48,346 nucleotides of DNA from Nemertoderma westbladi (taxonomy: Eukaryota > Xenacoelomorpha > Nemertodermatida > Nemertodermatidae): assembly GCA_032718475.1 (NCBI GenBank), contig JAUCBJ010009142.1:1-48346 (forward strand), given 5' to 3'. The position numbers and the translations under genes were made by a program. The first letter of the stretch is position 1; every line of letters begins with the position of its first letter. Positions 19,231 through 30,666 of the stretch are shown here, in pieces. Below the pieces are notes generated by a model. It was not told the origin of the DNA. It ran no database searches and saw only the letters and a list, made by a program, of their open reading frames with translations.

Positions 19231-21195
19231 CTAGTCCTTCTTATGTGAACGGCGTTTACGAAGTTTTTTGAGGATAGCAAGAGTCCTTTTCTCTTTGGGG
19301 CGAGTCACTTTACTAGGAGGGCTATAACTCCTGGGTGAGGGGTGCAATACGATTGCATCGGAAGGTTTAGGGTTGCGGTCGGTGTATCCGCCGGTCGAGG
19401 TACCCGGTTGATCGATATCAACCTCAGTGGAACGAGGTCGAACAACTTTTAGAGCGCGTTTCAGGACAGCAGCTCTTACTGGTCCCTGACGAGTCGTTTG
19501 CACGGGAGCGGTAGGTGGACCGTGAGTAGTGAGGAATTTCCTCGGTTTGATGGTTCTTTCTAACTCGCGTTCTCAGGCTCTATATTCATAGGGTCGTCTA
19601 TGAACTTCCTGTAGCTCTGGATGCGAGTTTATGAACATGTCACCATGGGATTTATCAATGGTAGAAACTTGAAACTGTATGTAGGATCTTCCGGTTTCAC
19701 CATATAATATTGAGTTAAATTGACATAATAAGGATGGTCTTTGATCCCATAAAATGAGTTTGGCAAAAGTCTAGCGCGTAGGTTGACCTCGTGTACCATA
19801 CTACGGACAAGATTTGCTCGATTGTCCGGAGGTTCAATGAGTATACCGTCGACACGAGCGGCCTCAATTGGCGGACGTTGTAACATAGGAGCGTCAGCAA
19901 TAAGATCTCGAGATCTTAGGTTGATATCAACCGGTTGGGGTTGTACCGTGGCGAAGAGTTTGTCTCCGAAATGGGGAACCATTGAATGATGAATAATGGT
20001 TTTGGAATAGAGATCAGTCATAAGGATTTGAGCTTCCGGCTGGGCTAAGGCTGCTTCTTTTCTCTCGTCCATTTCGATATGCTTCTCCTCGAGCTGATTT
20101 TCCGCCGCTTGTCGTTGAAAGCGTTCGTCCAAAAACTCTTGCAGAGAATAGGTTCGTCCAAGTTCGATGTCTTCCTCAAGGTTCTGGATTTCTCAATCGA
20201 ACTGGCATAAAGCCAATTCTTTTACCACTTGGACTTGCTGCTGCAATTTATGTTTATCCAAACAATCGTAAGCTCCCTTTCCAATCTTCTGCCAAATGCG
20301 TCCAATGCGTTTCGTACAACGCTCTCCTCCGCCTTGGTGACGGGTTGTATCGGGTTAAACCGGGACAATTATATGGGTTGAACGGCGATATTAGATATCC
20401 GCGTCCCAATCCGGCTAGGTAAGATGGGCAAATATCTAGGGAGCCCACAACCGGAGTGCCACTGACTAATTGTTCGGGAAACACTAGATCTTTGAACAAT
20501 GAATGCAGTTCAGGAGGATCCGTCATACCATTAGGATCAAAATTCTGAGGTCTCACCAGGGAATGGGGATGTCCGACCGAGTATTCCGGAACTCTGATCA
20601 TCGGTTTATTTAAGGATCGTTTGAGTCGAGCGAGCATAGGTGATATTTCGAACAAGTTTCACTCGAAACTCCCGTAAATATAGCGAGTAAAACCGTGCTT
20701 AGCGCAACATCTCCGTGGGTGTTTATGTCTTTCCGTGTGTTGGGTGGATCTAGGGCATTCATCGCAACAACACCAAAGATGCACGTCTTGTAGGGGAAAC
20801 GCGGGTGATCCTTCTCCAGTTTTACAATGTTTCTCTCCAGAATTCCAAATATCCGTTGAAGTCACTGCGTTTATCCGGTTCTTTAACGTTTTCTCTTTCG
20901 AGTCAATTTCGAATATAATTTTTCATGTTTGATTTCAGTTTTTTGTTACGACTCCGCTGGGTATGATATTTAAATAGGATCATTTCCCTTTTGGTGTCTA
21001 CATCGTCCGTATCGTGTAAATCGATAGGATGGCCAGTAGTTAAGAAGTCCATATACGTACCATTACGATTCGTATAGCGAGTGGTGAATTTTCTATAGTC
21101 CAAATCACGCGTGAGCTGTTCCTTTGACATTGGCGGTTCGATATAACGGCCATCGTCCTCCGTAGCGGGTTGACTAGCGTCGCCGCATATTTAAC
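19231..21195 (-). pseudogene. Unidentified gene in the 3' (envelope) position of element B
   Basis: Coding sense is continuous over about 2 kb but broken. Piece 1, from about 21195, includes RYIEPPMSKEQLTRDLDYRK and ends at 20903. Piece 2 (20865-20659) has a cysteine/histidine cluster, HLWCCCDECPRSTQHTERHK then RRCCAKHG, ends at one TGA and continues in frame (20658-20254) with RVPEYSVGHPHSLVRPQNF. Piece 3 (to 19629) is glutamate-rich, then LINPMVTCS. Piece 4 (19503-19231) ends in the basic KKLRKRRSHKKD. I recognise no family. There is no signal peptide, furin-like site or transmembrane segment, so an envelope is not supported. The Cys pattern is only faintly like zinc clusters of P2X7-type domains. 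It may be a captured host gene or an element-specific accessory gene. Confidence 0.55.
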
Positions 21196-23011
21196 TATCA
21201 ACAAACGCTTGCAATGGTAGGGTATATCACTCCCTGATACCAAGATCATCTTCTATCAACTCAGTCATAGCTGCTATATGAGTTTATCGATATTATAATT
21301 AATTATAATTAGGCTAGCGGTCGTCGCTGCCTCCCCCTCAATGCCCCCGGACAGCGCATCCTCAGCGCTAATTTACTGTCGCCACCGTGTCTCTCGCCAA
21401 CATAGTAGCTACACAACAACGACAACAACCAGCGCGAGTCACTCCACTGTCCGTCACAAGGGCTTAGATTTACTGGAGGTTCTTGCTACAGAGGCAGGGT
21501 AACTTTCACAACTGCGACTCGCTACTGTAAACACACTTTAGTAGTAACATTCACCTATAAATACACAAATTCCACACACTTGTCACAAATTGTACACATT
21601 CGGGCCATTTGTCCGTTAGTCAAGTGCCTTCCAGAATGCCACGTTATTATTATGTATCCCTGGATACTAGCAGTATGCTATTTATTCCATATGCTATTCA
21701 ATGGGGCAAGCTTTCTATTGTTCTTTTAACTCGCTTCTAATTCTAGCGTGGTTGTTGCTAAGGTGACATTATGGAAAGCTAGCAGTAGAATTAGGGTAAT
21801 TCTCATGCATACAGATCTGGGATGCCATTTAATAGTAATTTTTTAATTGTCAATATTCCCCTTTATACATGATTTTATGAATTTTATCGGCTATTGACTA
21901 TACATTGGAGATTCTCTCACACTAATATACTTAATAGGGTGAATCTCCGCTCCCATTATCTATTATTTAATGGAATTTTGGGAATGTTATAAATTGTATA
22001 AAATGACAATTTATCAAATTCATGAGAGGATATGAATTTAAAATTATTCCCGTAAATTTTATTATTTGACACTAAAATAGACACAATTTTATTCTAGAGC
22101 ATATCTGGGGACTAGGATCCTTAATTCTAGGAAATTTGTCTTTTTAAGAGTATCGGTAAGTGCTACGATATCTTAATCGACTAGAATTTTAAAGGATCTG
22201 AATTTTAACAGATTTTGGATTTCTAGATTTTCTTGGTTTACAAACTCCTTAGAGTTTATTTGTGTGCATTTACTCTATTATAGCATTTGTTTTAATAGAT
22301 TTTTGTAAATATTAAATAGTTAATATTTAAGATGGGCACCAAATTATTCCAGAACTTGTCTGGGGACGTTAACCACTGATTCTAGAATTTTGTCTTTCAA
22401 GTATATCGGTGGGTGCCGCGATATCTTAATTGACTAGAATTACAGATGGTCAAAGGGTTTAACAGATTTTGTTTGCGTTTCACGCTACTGTTAAAGGGAC
22501 ATCACACGACTATATGTATTATTTAATATACGGTATGAGAGCAATATTGCAAGAAGCAATGTCAGTGAGACGAGGCAAGTCGTTTCCAAGGTCTACCCAG
22601 AGCTTGGTTTAGCCGAGACACAAGGATCTGAACTTTGCATTCCTAATACTCTACTTACCAATAATACTTGAGTATAGTAGGAGCTTTATTGTACTTTAAT
22701 AAGTACGGACATTTCATCTTACTGTAGTCACGTATTTATAATATGATACGGACAGTAAGGAAAGAGAAAATGAATTGTTTCTCGCCGTTAAACTAAATAT
22801 ATAATGTTAAGTAATTAAGTAACAAACACAAATATATATTGCACTAATCTACTAAATAATCGCTAAAAGAATATTTCACTAAATAAAATTAAAGAAAACG
22901 ATTATAATAATGAAATTACGTAATAATACATACATAAATATAAAAATAATAAAAATATATAAAATAATGTAGTCACACACCTACTCCAGATGCTGTTACG
23001 TTATGGAGTCC
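21196..23011. other. Non-coding spacer of element B, with a diverged direct repeat
   Basis: Mostly AT-rich, apart from a GC-richer piece near 21315-21480. Segments at about 22090-22215 and 22340-22480 resemble each other (TCTGGGGAC, TATCGGT, CGATATCTTAAT and GACTAGAAT recur in order). RT and integrase should lie here in a complete element but are absent. Confidence 0.65.
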
Positions 23012-24140
23012 CTAGATATTTGTCAGATTAGGGAAGTGGTCGTGGGAAGAGTATCTTGCTTCCATAGTTTCAGGACAGTTCTCGGTCTCTTTCCAGTAAA
23101 CATAAACGACCAACTGGGCGATTGAGTTGTTGTGTTTCGAATACAATTCCAGGTTTCTTCTTCGTCCTGGAATAGTGATGATGTAAACACCAAGTTTGGT
23201 TTTCGGTGAGGAGATCGATTGTATTTTCCTCATCGTATAGCTGGTTAATATCGTCGTTATCTGAGGAGTATGGTATTCACTCAGTTGTGGTTTCTCCCTC
23301 ACTGATTTCTTCTTCCCATTCACTCACCTGATGTATCTTTTCGTTAGGTAGTCTTTCCATGAGTGTTCTACGGGAAGGTCCAGTGAAGTACCAACCTACT
23401 CTCGTTCTTCCTGCATATGTTTGTAATGGTTGCGGTCGAGCAGGCAGTTTTTCTAATGTCTCTAGCGCCTCATGCGCATTTTGGCCGATCAATATCTGTA
23501 CCCCTGGGTAGTCTGGGATGTTGAATCTAGGGATATCATGCTGCTGGGTAAAATGATCTTCATCCCAGTTATAAGGTTAATGGCTGGCAGCAAAGTTCTT
23601 TATCGCCACCATTTTTACTGACCTTATGCTATGTTCTCCTAGTTCATCCTGGGGAGTGGACAACGCGCCTACATAGTAATCTGTAGCTACTGTGGATTTC
23701 CGAACCTGCATAATTCCTGAAAGGTTCAACTTAGTTCGGAACTTGGGTTGTCCAGCAAAGATGTCTTCGGCTAGTTCTTTGTCGATGAATGTACCCGTGC
23801 TGCCGGAGTCAAGGAGGGCGTTTACTATTAAACTTTTTCCTAGTCCGTGGACTCTCAGCTATACTACAGTGAATTCCCGGATTCCGACGTTGGAAGTCGG
23901 CGCTTTCCAAGATGTTTGCTGGTCCGGAATAGTCAGTCGAGGACCTTCTTCGCTCGTTTCAGTCTCATACGTAAGTGCTCAATACACTGCAGTGTTTATC
24001 ATATAACAGGATTCGTTTTCGTCGGAGAATTCGTCCGTGTAGAATCCTTCCATCTCAGAGCTGTGGTCAGTGTCGTTCACATCACTGAATTGGACATGTA
24101 GTTCGGGCTCACTTACCTGACTCGTCCGGGTTCGGTCAAA
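23012..24140 (-). pseudogene. Element B aspartic protease and start of pol, disrupted
   Basis: Read leftwards, NALLDSGSTGTFIDKELAE (DSG near 23795) is the aspartic protease active site. IPDYPGVQILIGQNAHEAL (about 23480) is the second protease-like strand, where many BEL/Pao elements have an IG-D-N-type motif. The frame 23492-23277 continues to the end of the protease, after which acidic and broken sequence reaches 23012. Stops occur near 23862, 23973 and 23580. The DSG is intact, but the polyprotein is not continuous. Confidence 0.78.
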
Positions 24141-24146
24141 CTCTGT

Positions 24147-24242
24147 GTGCAGTAAGATATGATGTTTCGCCCCGCACTTAGCACACCTAGCATCTTAGTA
24201 ACAGGTCCGCCGTTGGTGTCCTTGTCTGAGGCAATTATAACA
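24147..24242 (-). pseudogene. Element B double zinc knuckle
   Basis: CYNCLRQGHQRRTC (24242-24201, C-x2-C-x4-H-x4-C) is followed by CAKCGAKHHILLH (24185-24147, C-x2-C-x4-H-x3-H). The tandem CCHC/CCHH pair between capsid and protease is typical of BEL/Pao gag and binds RNA. One stop lies between the two knuckles, so the copy is disrupted. Confidence 0.85.
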
Positions 24243-24310
24243 CAACCGCTTATCCCACATGACATCACGTCTATCCTTAAGGGATTTCTTCAAGAATTTA
24301 TCACACCCAC

Positions 24311-25200
24311 TTAAGCGAATGTGCACAATGCACATTTGGGTTTGATATTACTTACTTTAACTTGTGTTGTGTTGTGCACACTTGTTCTTTCCTCGGGCTC
24401 ACTTCCATGAATTATCTTAGGAGACGTAGCAGGATTTGTTACCTGTTCTCTCATGTCACTGGTTATATATTCTATCTTCTGTTCTCTCCTGTCACTGGTT
24501 CGAGACTTAGATTTACTTACGTATTTCCTCAGTTTGTTGACATAATAAGATCTCTCAGTGTCTTTACCGCTGTTCTCATCGTAGGACGTCGTCTGACTCC
24601 CACAATCCGTATAACACACTGGTGTTACCTCTCTCCTAGAAATGGGTTTTTCACTCACCTTACTTTCCGGAGTTTTCTCTCTAGACTGTTTTAGGAGTTG
24701 TAATCTTACCTCTCTGTTTAAGAATGACAGAAGGTCCGTCATGGTTGGATCTCTATGTTGTTGGTCCATCAAATAGAGAACCTTTTTGTCCCAGCGAGTA
24801 CCTACTTCACCCTTTGGCAAAGTTGATGCTAAGGCTCCTACAACCATAGAATTCTGGTATTCATGAGACTTACCCAACTAGTCTAACTGTCTACAGATCT
24901 CCTGGATCTCATCGGAAAATTCTATACTCCCGCTGCTAAGAAACTTTCGGGGCGCCAATAATTTCGCATATAAATACCTAGCTATGTTAGTCCTATTACC
25001 ATACCTGATGTTTAGTGTGTCCCAAACTTGTCTTAATCCATCTGGATGTCCAATAAACTTTAACGCCATTAACTTGGGAGGTCCTTCCAAGCACTCGATG
25101 AGGAATCTCAGTTTCTCTCTGTGGGATAGTACAGAGTTCTGTATGTTATCTTTATAATATTCATTAAAAGGTAACATTTCATTTCATCTCCATTGAACTT
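24311..25200 (-). pseudogene. Element B gag capsid (DUF1759-like)
   Basis: Frame 25177-24878 has LSHREKLRFLIECLEGPPKL and LRQVWDTLNIRYGNRTNIAR, close to the DUF1759 consensus of BEL/Pao gag. A TAG at 24880-24878 interrupts it, and the same frame continues to 24311 with ALASTLPKGEVGTRWDKKV and LLSFLNREVRLQLLKQSRE. A single-base frame change near 25178 separates it from the upstream gag piece. The domain would form the particle core. Confidence 0.88.
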
Positions 25201-25761
25201 GACGATCTCTCCCACCTTTACCGCTTGACGGGCTTCGGTTCTAGCCATTTGACGCGTAAAACTTTCTTGGGTCATCGTATTATTTAATATCGAGTTATCG
25301 GTATATAAATTTCTCGGATTAGGATCAGGACTATATGGAATATCATTATCAACAAGTATATAATTACCCTTAATAAGGTTCACTATGGGAGTTTCTACTT
25401 CACTAGTAGTATAGATGCGTGTAGGCTCCACACCTTGCGCATGAAATACTTCAGACCTAACAGGTTGACACATTGTTACAGGGGGTGGTGGTATACCCAA
25501 TTGTATATTTACTAATTTATCGCGTTCTAACGTGATACTCTGCTGCACTTCTTGCAACTCTAACCTACCCTCTCTTACTGTTCCCTTTAACTGCTGAACA
25601 GTTCCTTCCAACTCCCGGACCTGCTGGGAGGAACATATACGATGTTCCCTCAGCTGCCCGAGCAGGAGACCCATCTCCCGCCGTCCCTCATCCACCCACT
25701 CTACCGCCGAAGCGGAAGCCGCCAACATAGTAGCGGGTAGACGAGGGACGATGGGTGACAA
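25108..25761 (-). pseudogene. Element B gag, middle part with coiled coil
   Basis: A 217-codon frame. Near its start, RRLLGQLREHR-like and QQVRELEGTVQQLKGTVRE heptads predict a short coiled coil. It ends with QAVKVGEIVKFNGDEMK, which leads straight into the capsid block in the next frame, so the last codons past about 25178 are out-of-frame. Preceded on the right by the alanine-rich piece. Confidence 0.65.
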
Positions 25762-25857
25762 TCATTGATGTCTTGCTCGGCGTCCAGGACCGGGATTGAT
25801 TCAGGGGCTGTTCTACTGGGCACAGGTAGTTTAGTACTGTGCAAAGGGAATTTAGAG

Positions 25858-26535
25858 TTAGGTTCTGGAAGTACAGGGGTCTCTATCACAGAGGGGGGTG
25901 GCTTCGAGAACAGGCCTAATTATTTCAGGCTCATCTACTATAGTAGGGAGTCTTTCTTCCCTAATAATTTGGTCTGTAGGTGCAGGATTACTTAAATCTA
26001 CACTAGCTAGTTGCCTTCTCACTGCTGGAGGCAAATTAGGCAATTTCTGCTGGTGCAGCACCCTCCTACGTCCGCTGGAACGATATTTATTTCCTCTACC
26101 TTCAGGATCTGTTATATCTCCTTCATTAGAGGATGTAAATCCCTGTCTCTTGGGAGTAGATCGACTTAGCAGCTGCATCTGAGTAGCTGTTCTCTGTTTA
26201 TTTAAGTAATCTTGCTTCACTTGAAGATTTTCCAACTCTAGTTGGGCTGTCTCTTCAGATGCCTTCCATTCTGCTTCTACCACTGCCTCTGCCGCTTTTC
26301 TTTCAGCTTCTGCCGCTGCCGCTTTTCTTTCAACCTCTGCCGCTGCCGCCGATTTTCTATCAGCCTCTGCCGCTGCTGCTGCCACTGCCGCTTTTCTTTC
26401 AACTTCTGCCACTGCCGCTGTTGCTGCCTTTCTGTCTTCTATCCGTTTTTTCTTTAATTGTTCTTCCTGTTCCCTAGCGAGTAGGATGCTTTCATCAAAT
26501 TTAGCCTGCTCAGCGGCTAATATTTCCGCATCCAA
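25858..26535 (-). CDS. Element B gag-region Ala/Glu/Lys-rich coiled-coil ORF
   Basis: A 225-codon frame, with about 100 residues of AAAAEVERKAAAAEAERKA-type sequence predicted as a long helix, then RGNKYRSSGRRRVLHQQKLP and an acidic/proline tail. It directly follows the upstream ORF in the same frame across a TAA at 26538-26536, so the two may have been one protein. BEL/Pao gag proteins often have such coiled-coil N-terminal parts. Confidence 0.6.
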   Translation of the reverse strand: MDAEILAAEQAKFDESILLAREQEEQLKKKRIEDRKAATAAVAEVERKAAVAAAAAEADRKSAAAAEVERKAAAAEAERKAAEAVVEAEWKASEETAQLELENLQVKQDYLNKQRTATQMQLLSRSTPKRQGFTSSNEGDITDPEGRGNKYRSSGRRRVLHQQKLPNLPPAVRRQLASVDLSNPAPTDQIIREERLPTIVDEPEIIRPVLEATPLCDRDPCTSRT

Positions 26536-27606
26536 TTAGTCTAACACAAATTTGGCTCCCTCACTATTAGGGCAAAGACCAGCTAGCCGTCTCCTTAGCT
26601 CTTTGTCTCCTATAAATCGTTGATAGTCCGACAGATAGATGTCAATAGCATCCTTCTTCTGAGGTTTCTCAGATATAGCTTTGCTTTCCACCTGAGAAAA
26701 GGTAGTGTCTGTTGATTCTCCGTGGGTCATGCGCTCGGTTAGCTGAGCTTTCCATTGTGTCGTTCCCTGGGCTTTAAGACTCACCCGTTGGAACCAAGTT
26801 TTTACGGCCACTTGCAACGACATGTCTTGGCTTCTCTTCGAAACTTCTTCAAAGGCCGAAAGGATTAGTCTGATCCGTAAGATTCGTTCTCGAACTTGAT
26901 AAAGCAGCTCTCCCTGCTCTTGAGGTCCTTGTCTTTGTTGGAATAGGTGTTCCTCTAAGCGCTCCAAAGAGCTGAAGAATCCCTGGACATATCCTGCTGC
27001 CGACCTCTTCCACACAGCTGGATCTCGAGTGTCCTTTACTACTCCCATCCTGTATAAGTCCTCCCAGGCAGCTTCCGATAAGTTAAACGGGAGTCCGGGT
27101 CCAGGGAAGTTCCATTGTGTCTCGACAATAGACTTCAGTTCCTCCATCGTGTATCCCGCATAACTGTCCTTAGTCGATCGCTTACCTCTCGCCCAATCGA
27201 TTTGATGTTCTTCCACAGCGATCAGCACTCTAGTGAGTACGGCTCCGGGAAGAATTAGAAGGGGATCTGGATAAACCGCTTCTGTCATCCTTGCTCCGAT
27301 CTCTGGTATCAACTCTACAGTGTCTGAACTACTGGAGTTATCGGGCTGTTGAGAAATAAGTTCTCGGTTCTGGCACTGCTGCTGTTTAACAGCTGCCTCT
27401 TGGTCCCGCTTGACTTGAGCCCTATTGCCTATAATAGACCTATGGTGCTTTACTAGCCTAGGGTCTGACACTACTACTGTAGGGATGAACTTTCTTACAG
27501 TAGGAGGGGACTTGGACTTTGGTCTCAGATGTTCTATACTTCTATCTGATTCGCAGACTGTTCTTTCTAGGAGACTATCTGACAGTGTTTGTTTTATGTC
27601 AGCCAT
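26536..27606 (-). CDS. Element B first ORF, 356 codons, function unknown
   Basis: Starts at an ATG (MADIKQTLSDSLLERTVCES) and is intact to a TAA at 26536. It is mostly hydrophilic, with AWEDLYRMGVVKDTRDPAVW and LSDYQRFIGDKELRRRLAGL near the C-terminus. No motif is recognised. Position suggests an N-terminal extension of gag or a separate leader protein. The stop separates it from the alanine-rich ORF in the same frame. Confidence 0.6.
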   Translation of the reverse strand: MADIKQTLSDSLLERTVCESDRSIEHLRPKSKSPPTVRKFIPTVVVSDPRLVKHHRSIIGNRAQVKRDQEAAVKQQQCQNRELISQQPDNSSSSDTVELIPEIGARMTEAVYPDPLLILPGAVLTRVLIAVEEHQIDWARGKRSTKDSYAGYTMEELKSIVETQWNFPGPGLPFNLSEAAWEDLYRMGVVKDTRDPAVWKRSAAGYVQGFFSSLERLEEHLFQQRQGPQEQGELLYQVRERILRIRLILSAFEEVSKRSQDMSLQVAVKTWFQRVSLKAQGTTQWKAQLTERMTHGESTDTTFSQVESKAISEKPQKKDAIDIYLSDYQRFIGDKELRRRLAGLCPNSEGAKFVLD

Positions 27607-29496
27607 GTTTGATTGTACAGTTGAATGCCTACTACTATAACGACAGTTAAAGCAAGTCTAGTAATTCAGTATCCACTGTAAGCCTAGTAATTAATTACCG
27701 ATACCGTTACTCAGTGTAACGTGATATATATATAATATTAAAATACCGGTATACACTTATAGTATATATATAAGTATTATTACAGACTAGGATTAGTCAC
27801 AGAATACCGGTATATAATTTCAGCCTAAATTTATATAAATAAACATAATAAGCCTACCGTAAATACCGGTATATACCTATAGTATATATAAGTATTATTA
27901 TAAACTAGGATTAGTCACAGAATAACGGTATATAATTTCAGCCTAAATTTATATAAATAAATATAATAAGCCTACCGTAAATACCAGTAATGTCAATTAT
28001 TTTATAATAACTGAATTTCTGAATTTTAGGGTTACTTCCCTTTACTTTATTACTGTTATTAAGCAGTAGTTCAACTGATATTAAGACCTAATTGATGTAT
28101 AACAGGCCTACTATTTTATAAATCGGTTTGAATTGATTTATAATATATATATATACCCGTACAATGGGTTTTTGACAATATTTGAAATAAATGTTATTAT
28201 TTCTGGATAAGGAGTCACTACACAGAAGCTGAACGCTCTCAGTGGAGTGCTACTTTTTAGACACTAATTAGGATAATTCTACTTTACTAAGTTACTTATC
28301 ACTACAAATTACTTACAATTACAGTTTGAGATTACAATCTCTAAATAAACACTAAAAAGTTACACATACAATTTTTAGGGTAATTTTACAAGAAATCTAC
28401 AAACCAGTCTAACAAGGAGTTAGAATTTCTGGTTCTTACAAACTGACAGGAACTACGGTATTTGAAAACAATAAAGCAGTAGTAAGTAAACTGTGTTGTC
28501 CAGATAAGAAAATACCACCGTCTGACGACTTATAGTCTTAGCTCTATAAGTACTACGTTATGTACCCGGAGTGTCCTTACCTAGAAGTTAATTACCGCAG
28601 CCAACCAGAGCTAATGTGCCTATTAACCACTTTACAACACAAATATACTGCCTACACACTAAATTACTTTCGGAAAGTACTGTACTCTAAACCCTAAATT
28701 AGGTACAAGTACTTATACAACAAATAACCAGCAGTTAAATATACTTGTACAGCCAAAAGAAACACGGTATCTGCTGGAGTGACCGGAGCACAAAATCACC
28801 AGTCTTTACCTACACCAAGCAGCCCTGATGTAGTACCGGGGTTAATTTAACTATAACGGTATGTATAACAAGCACAATTACTGTAGGAATAAACTTGGGG
28901 AATTGGAGGTTGCGAATACTCGCATAGACTCTGAATAATAAATATTACGCTACCCGTGCAGACTATACAAACAAAATACAGACCAAATGCTGGCAGACTA
29001 CTGTCAAGCCTAAATAAACTACAGTATATGCAGACTCCGAAATGGTTAGTTAGTAGGCATTCTAACCGAGTAGTACAACTTATTCTTTCGGGGGGATTTA
29101 CCTTACAACTCTGGATGCCCCCACCTTCCTAACTATCACTTTATCGGACAGACACTCTACACACACTGCATTCGCTTCAGACCTAACAACAGCCAGACAA
29201 CAATCCGGCCTACAAGTTATCTATACAATCTGAGCAGGCTTACACGCCTTCTGCTCAATATTACCCTTACAGATAAATAAAACTGACAGAAATAAATAAA
29301 CCATACAAAGGAATAAGGGGTGATCAATCTCTAATCCCCTAACAGCCTACAATATACAATATATCTCAATCAAAATAATACTGAGTATCGGTAAGTAACG
29401 GTTCGGGTGGTTAGGTAGTTAGGCCTACAGTTTTCCGTTCGACCAGTACATTCGAATTTATTACCTACGTGCAATCAAGAGTTTAAAAACTATGAA
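27607..29496. other. Leader of element B, about 1.9 kb, non-coding
   Basis: Between the right LTR and the first ORF; AT-rich with no frame of note. The bases directly inside the LTR (minus strand TTCATAGTTTTTAAACTC) do not begin with the usual TGG primer-binding start, so I cannot name the tRNA primer. Confidence 0.7.
27743..27985. repeat. Tandem duplication, two 120-bp units
   Basis: ATACCGGTAT at 27743 and 27863 begin two near-identical units (CCTATAGTATATAT, ACTAGGATTAGTCACAG and AGCCTACCGTAAATACC recur in order). Confidence 0.85.
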
Positions 29497-30661
29497 TGTT
29501 TGCGCTTTTAGACCTTTAGCAGTTTAACCTGCCAATTTTAGTTGTCTTTTTGTTTATAAATCGACTTTAGGCTACAACAATTATTTAGTGTACTGAAGTT
29601 ACATCCGCCAAAGCCAGTCTGTGCGTGATCATTCACCCACAGTTAAGGGAGACTGGATTCGGATTCTTTGATAGTGATTGCGGTGTAGACCTACTGTATT
29701 ATTCGATTGATCGTTACTATATAATCTCTGGCAATATATTTATTTTCGGGGAAATATTAACAGTTCCTTTAGGACGTGGTGCTTTAAGTATAAAAACAGA
29801 GTTATGACTTATACTATTCACAACTAGATGGCTAATGAGTTTCGTAAAAAGCGCATTCTTTAGGAGATTCTTTATTAACCTTCACACTACTTCACACGAC
29901 TTCACACTACTTCACACTACTTCACACTGATCTGCCTACCGTCACTGAATTTGATCATATATAAGGAGGATCGCAACTGACACATGTAGGGATTATGAAA
30001 TAGCATTTAATTCACACAAAAACCACTATAATGTAAGTCGCAGTTGCTACCGGTAACCTGTTCCTCTCACCTTCAGTAATCAAGACGATTGGGGGTTTTA
30101 TAATTATTCATCGGTATTCTCCAAATATATCAGCAATATACAACTAACATAACACCAATTAGTAACAGAAGCAAATAAGGCGGTGAACAGTCAGTATGTG
30201 TTACTTATGCAGGGTTCCATGTGCAGCAATGTTGAATGTGTAGAATGACAGGCAATGTTTCAGATATGAAGTATGATTCAGCAATGTTTCAGTTAATAGT
30301 TTTACGTTCTTGTAATCAAAGCCATCAGATGCTCTAGGCCAAAGTCTGAAACTTCTACAACAGAAGTACAGAAGAATTCCAAGCTGGTTCTCTCTGGCTC
30401 AAAAAGGTAAACAAAGACCGTAATGCATTGCGCGGGTTTCCGTAGGCCCTTGTCCAACAAAAGGAAAATCGCTCCGATTGGCTGAGCAGAACAAAGAGGC
30501 TCCACGTTTACAGTAAATCAGCTGACAGATTTCGTCATCTGAGCTCCAGTCTTTTAGAGTATTATGCGCATTGCGTCAAAAGTGACTTGTTATGTCCGCC
30601 AAAGCACTTACACTGCGCATGGCGGGGAAAAATGACTTGTTATGTCCGCAAAGCTTTTACA
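29497..30661 (-). repeat. Right LTR (5' LTR) of element B, 1165 bp
   Basis: From TGTTTGCG to TTTTACA; matches the left LTR throughout, including the 10-bp CTTCACACTA units at 29880-29927. Transcription of the element would start here on the minus strand. Confidence 0.95.
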
Positions 30662-30666
30662 GTTGT
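30662..30666. repeat. Target-site duplication, right copy (GTTGT)
   Basis: Directly follows the right LTR and equals 17984-17988. Confidence 0.93.

Larger units (their letters stand above)
17989..30661 (-). mobile_element. Full-length 12.67-kb LTR retrotransposon B (BEL/Pao-type gag-protease)
   Basis: Both LTRs, TG...CA termini, the GTTGT target duplication and a purine tract next to the left LTR are visible. They show a complete integrated copy transcribed on the minus strand. Internal order from the right: long leader, gag ORFs, DUF1759-like capsid, two zinc knuckles, DSG protease, a short pol remnant, an AT-rich spacer, an unidentified 3' gene. No RT YVDD, RNase H or integrase motif is found, so it is non-autonomous or deleted. 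The LTRs differ at roughly 40 of about 1164 positions by eye (3-4%), so it is not a brand-new insertion. Confidence 0.93.

Noticed and set aside
645-20661. TGA recoding (selenocysteine or readthrough) at the in-frame TGAs at 647-645 and 20661-20659
   Set aside because: TAG and TAA stops and frameshifts are just as common in these elements, so decay explains them; no recoding signal is seen.
20659-20865. P2X7-type zinc domain
   Set aside because: The WC-x-C-x2-C and later CC are suggestive, but the spacing and surrounding residues do not match well enough to call.
19231-21195. Envelope gene in the LTR element
   Set aside because: No signal peptide, furin-type site or transmembrane segment is visible; position alone is not enough.
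29478-29496. tRNA primer-binding site of element B
   Set aside because: The sequence inside the 5' LTR does not start with TGG, and I could not match it to a tRNA 3' end.
18792-30505. 67-codon frame present in both LTRs of element B
   Set aside because: Shared only because the LTRs are copies of each other; no motif and no start context.
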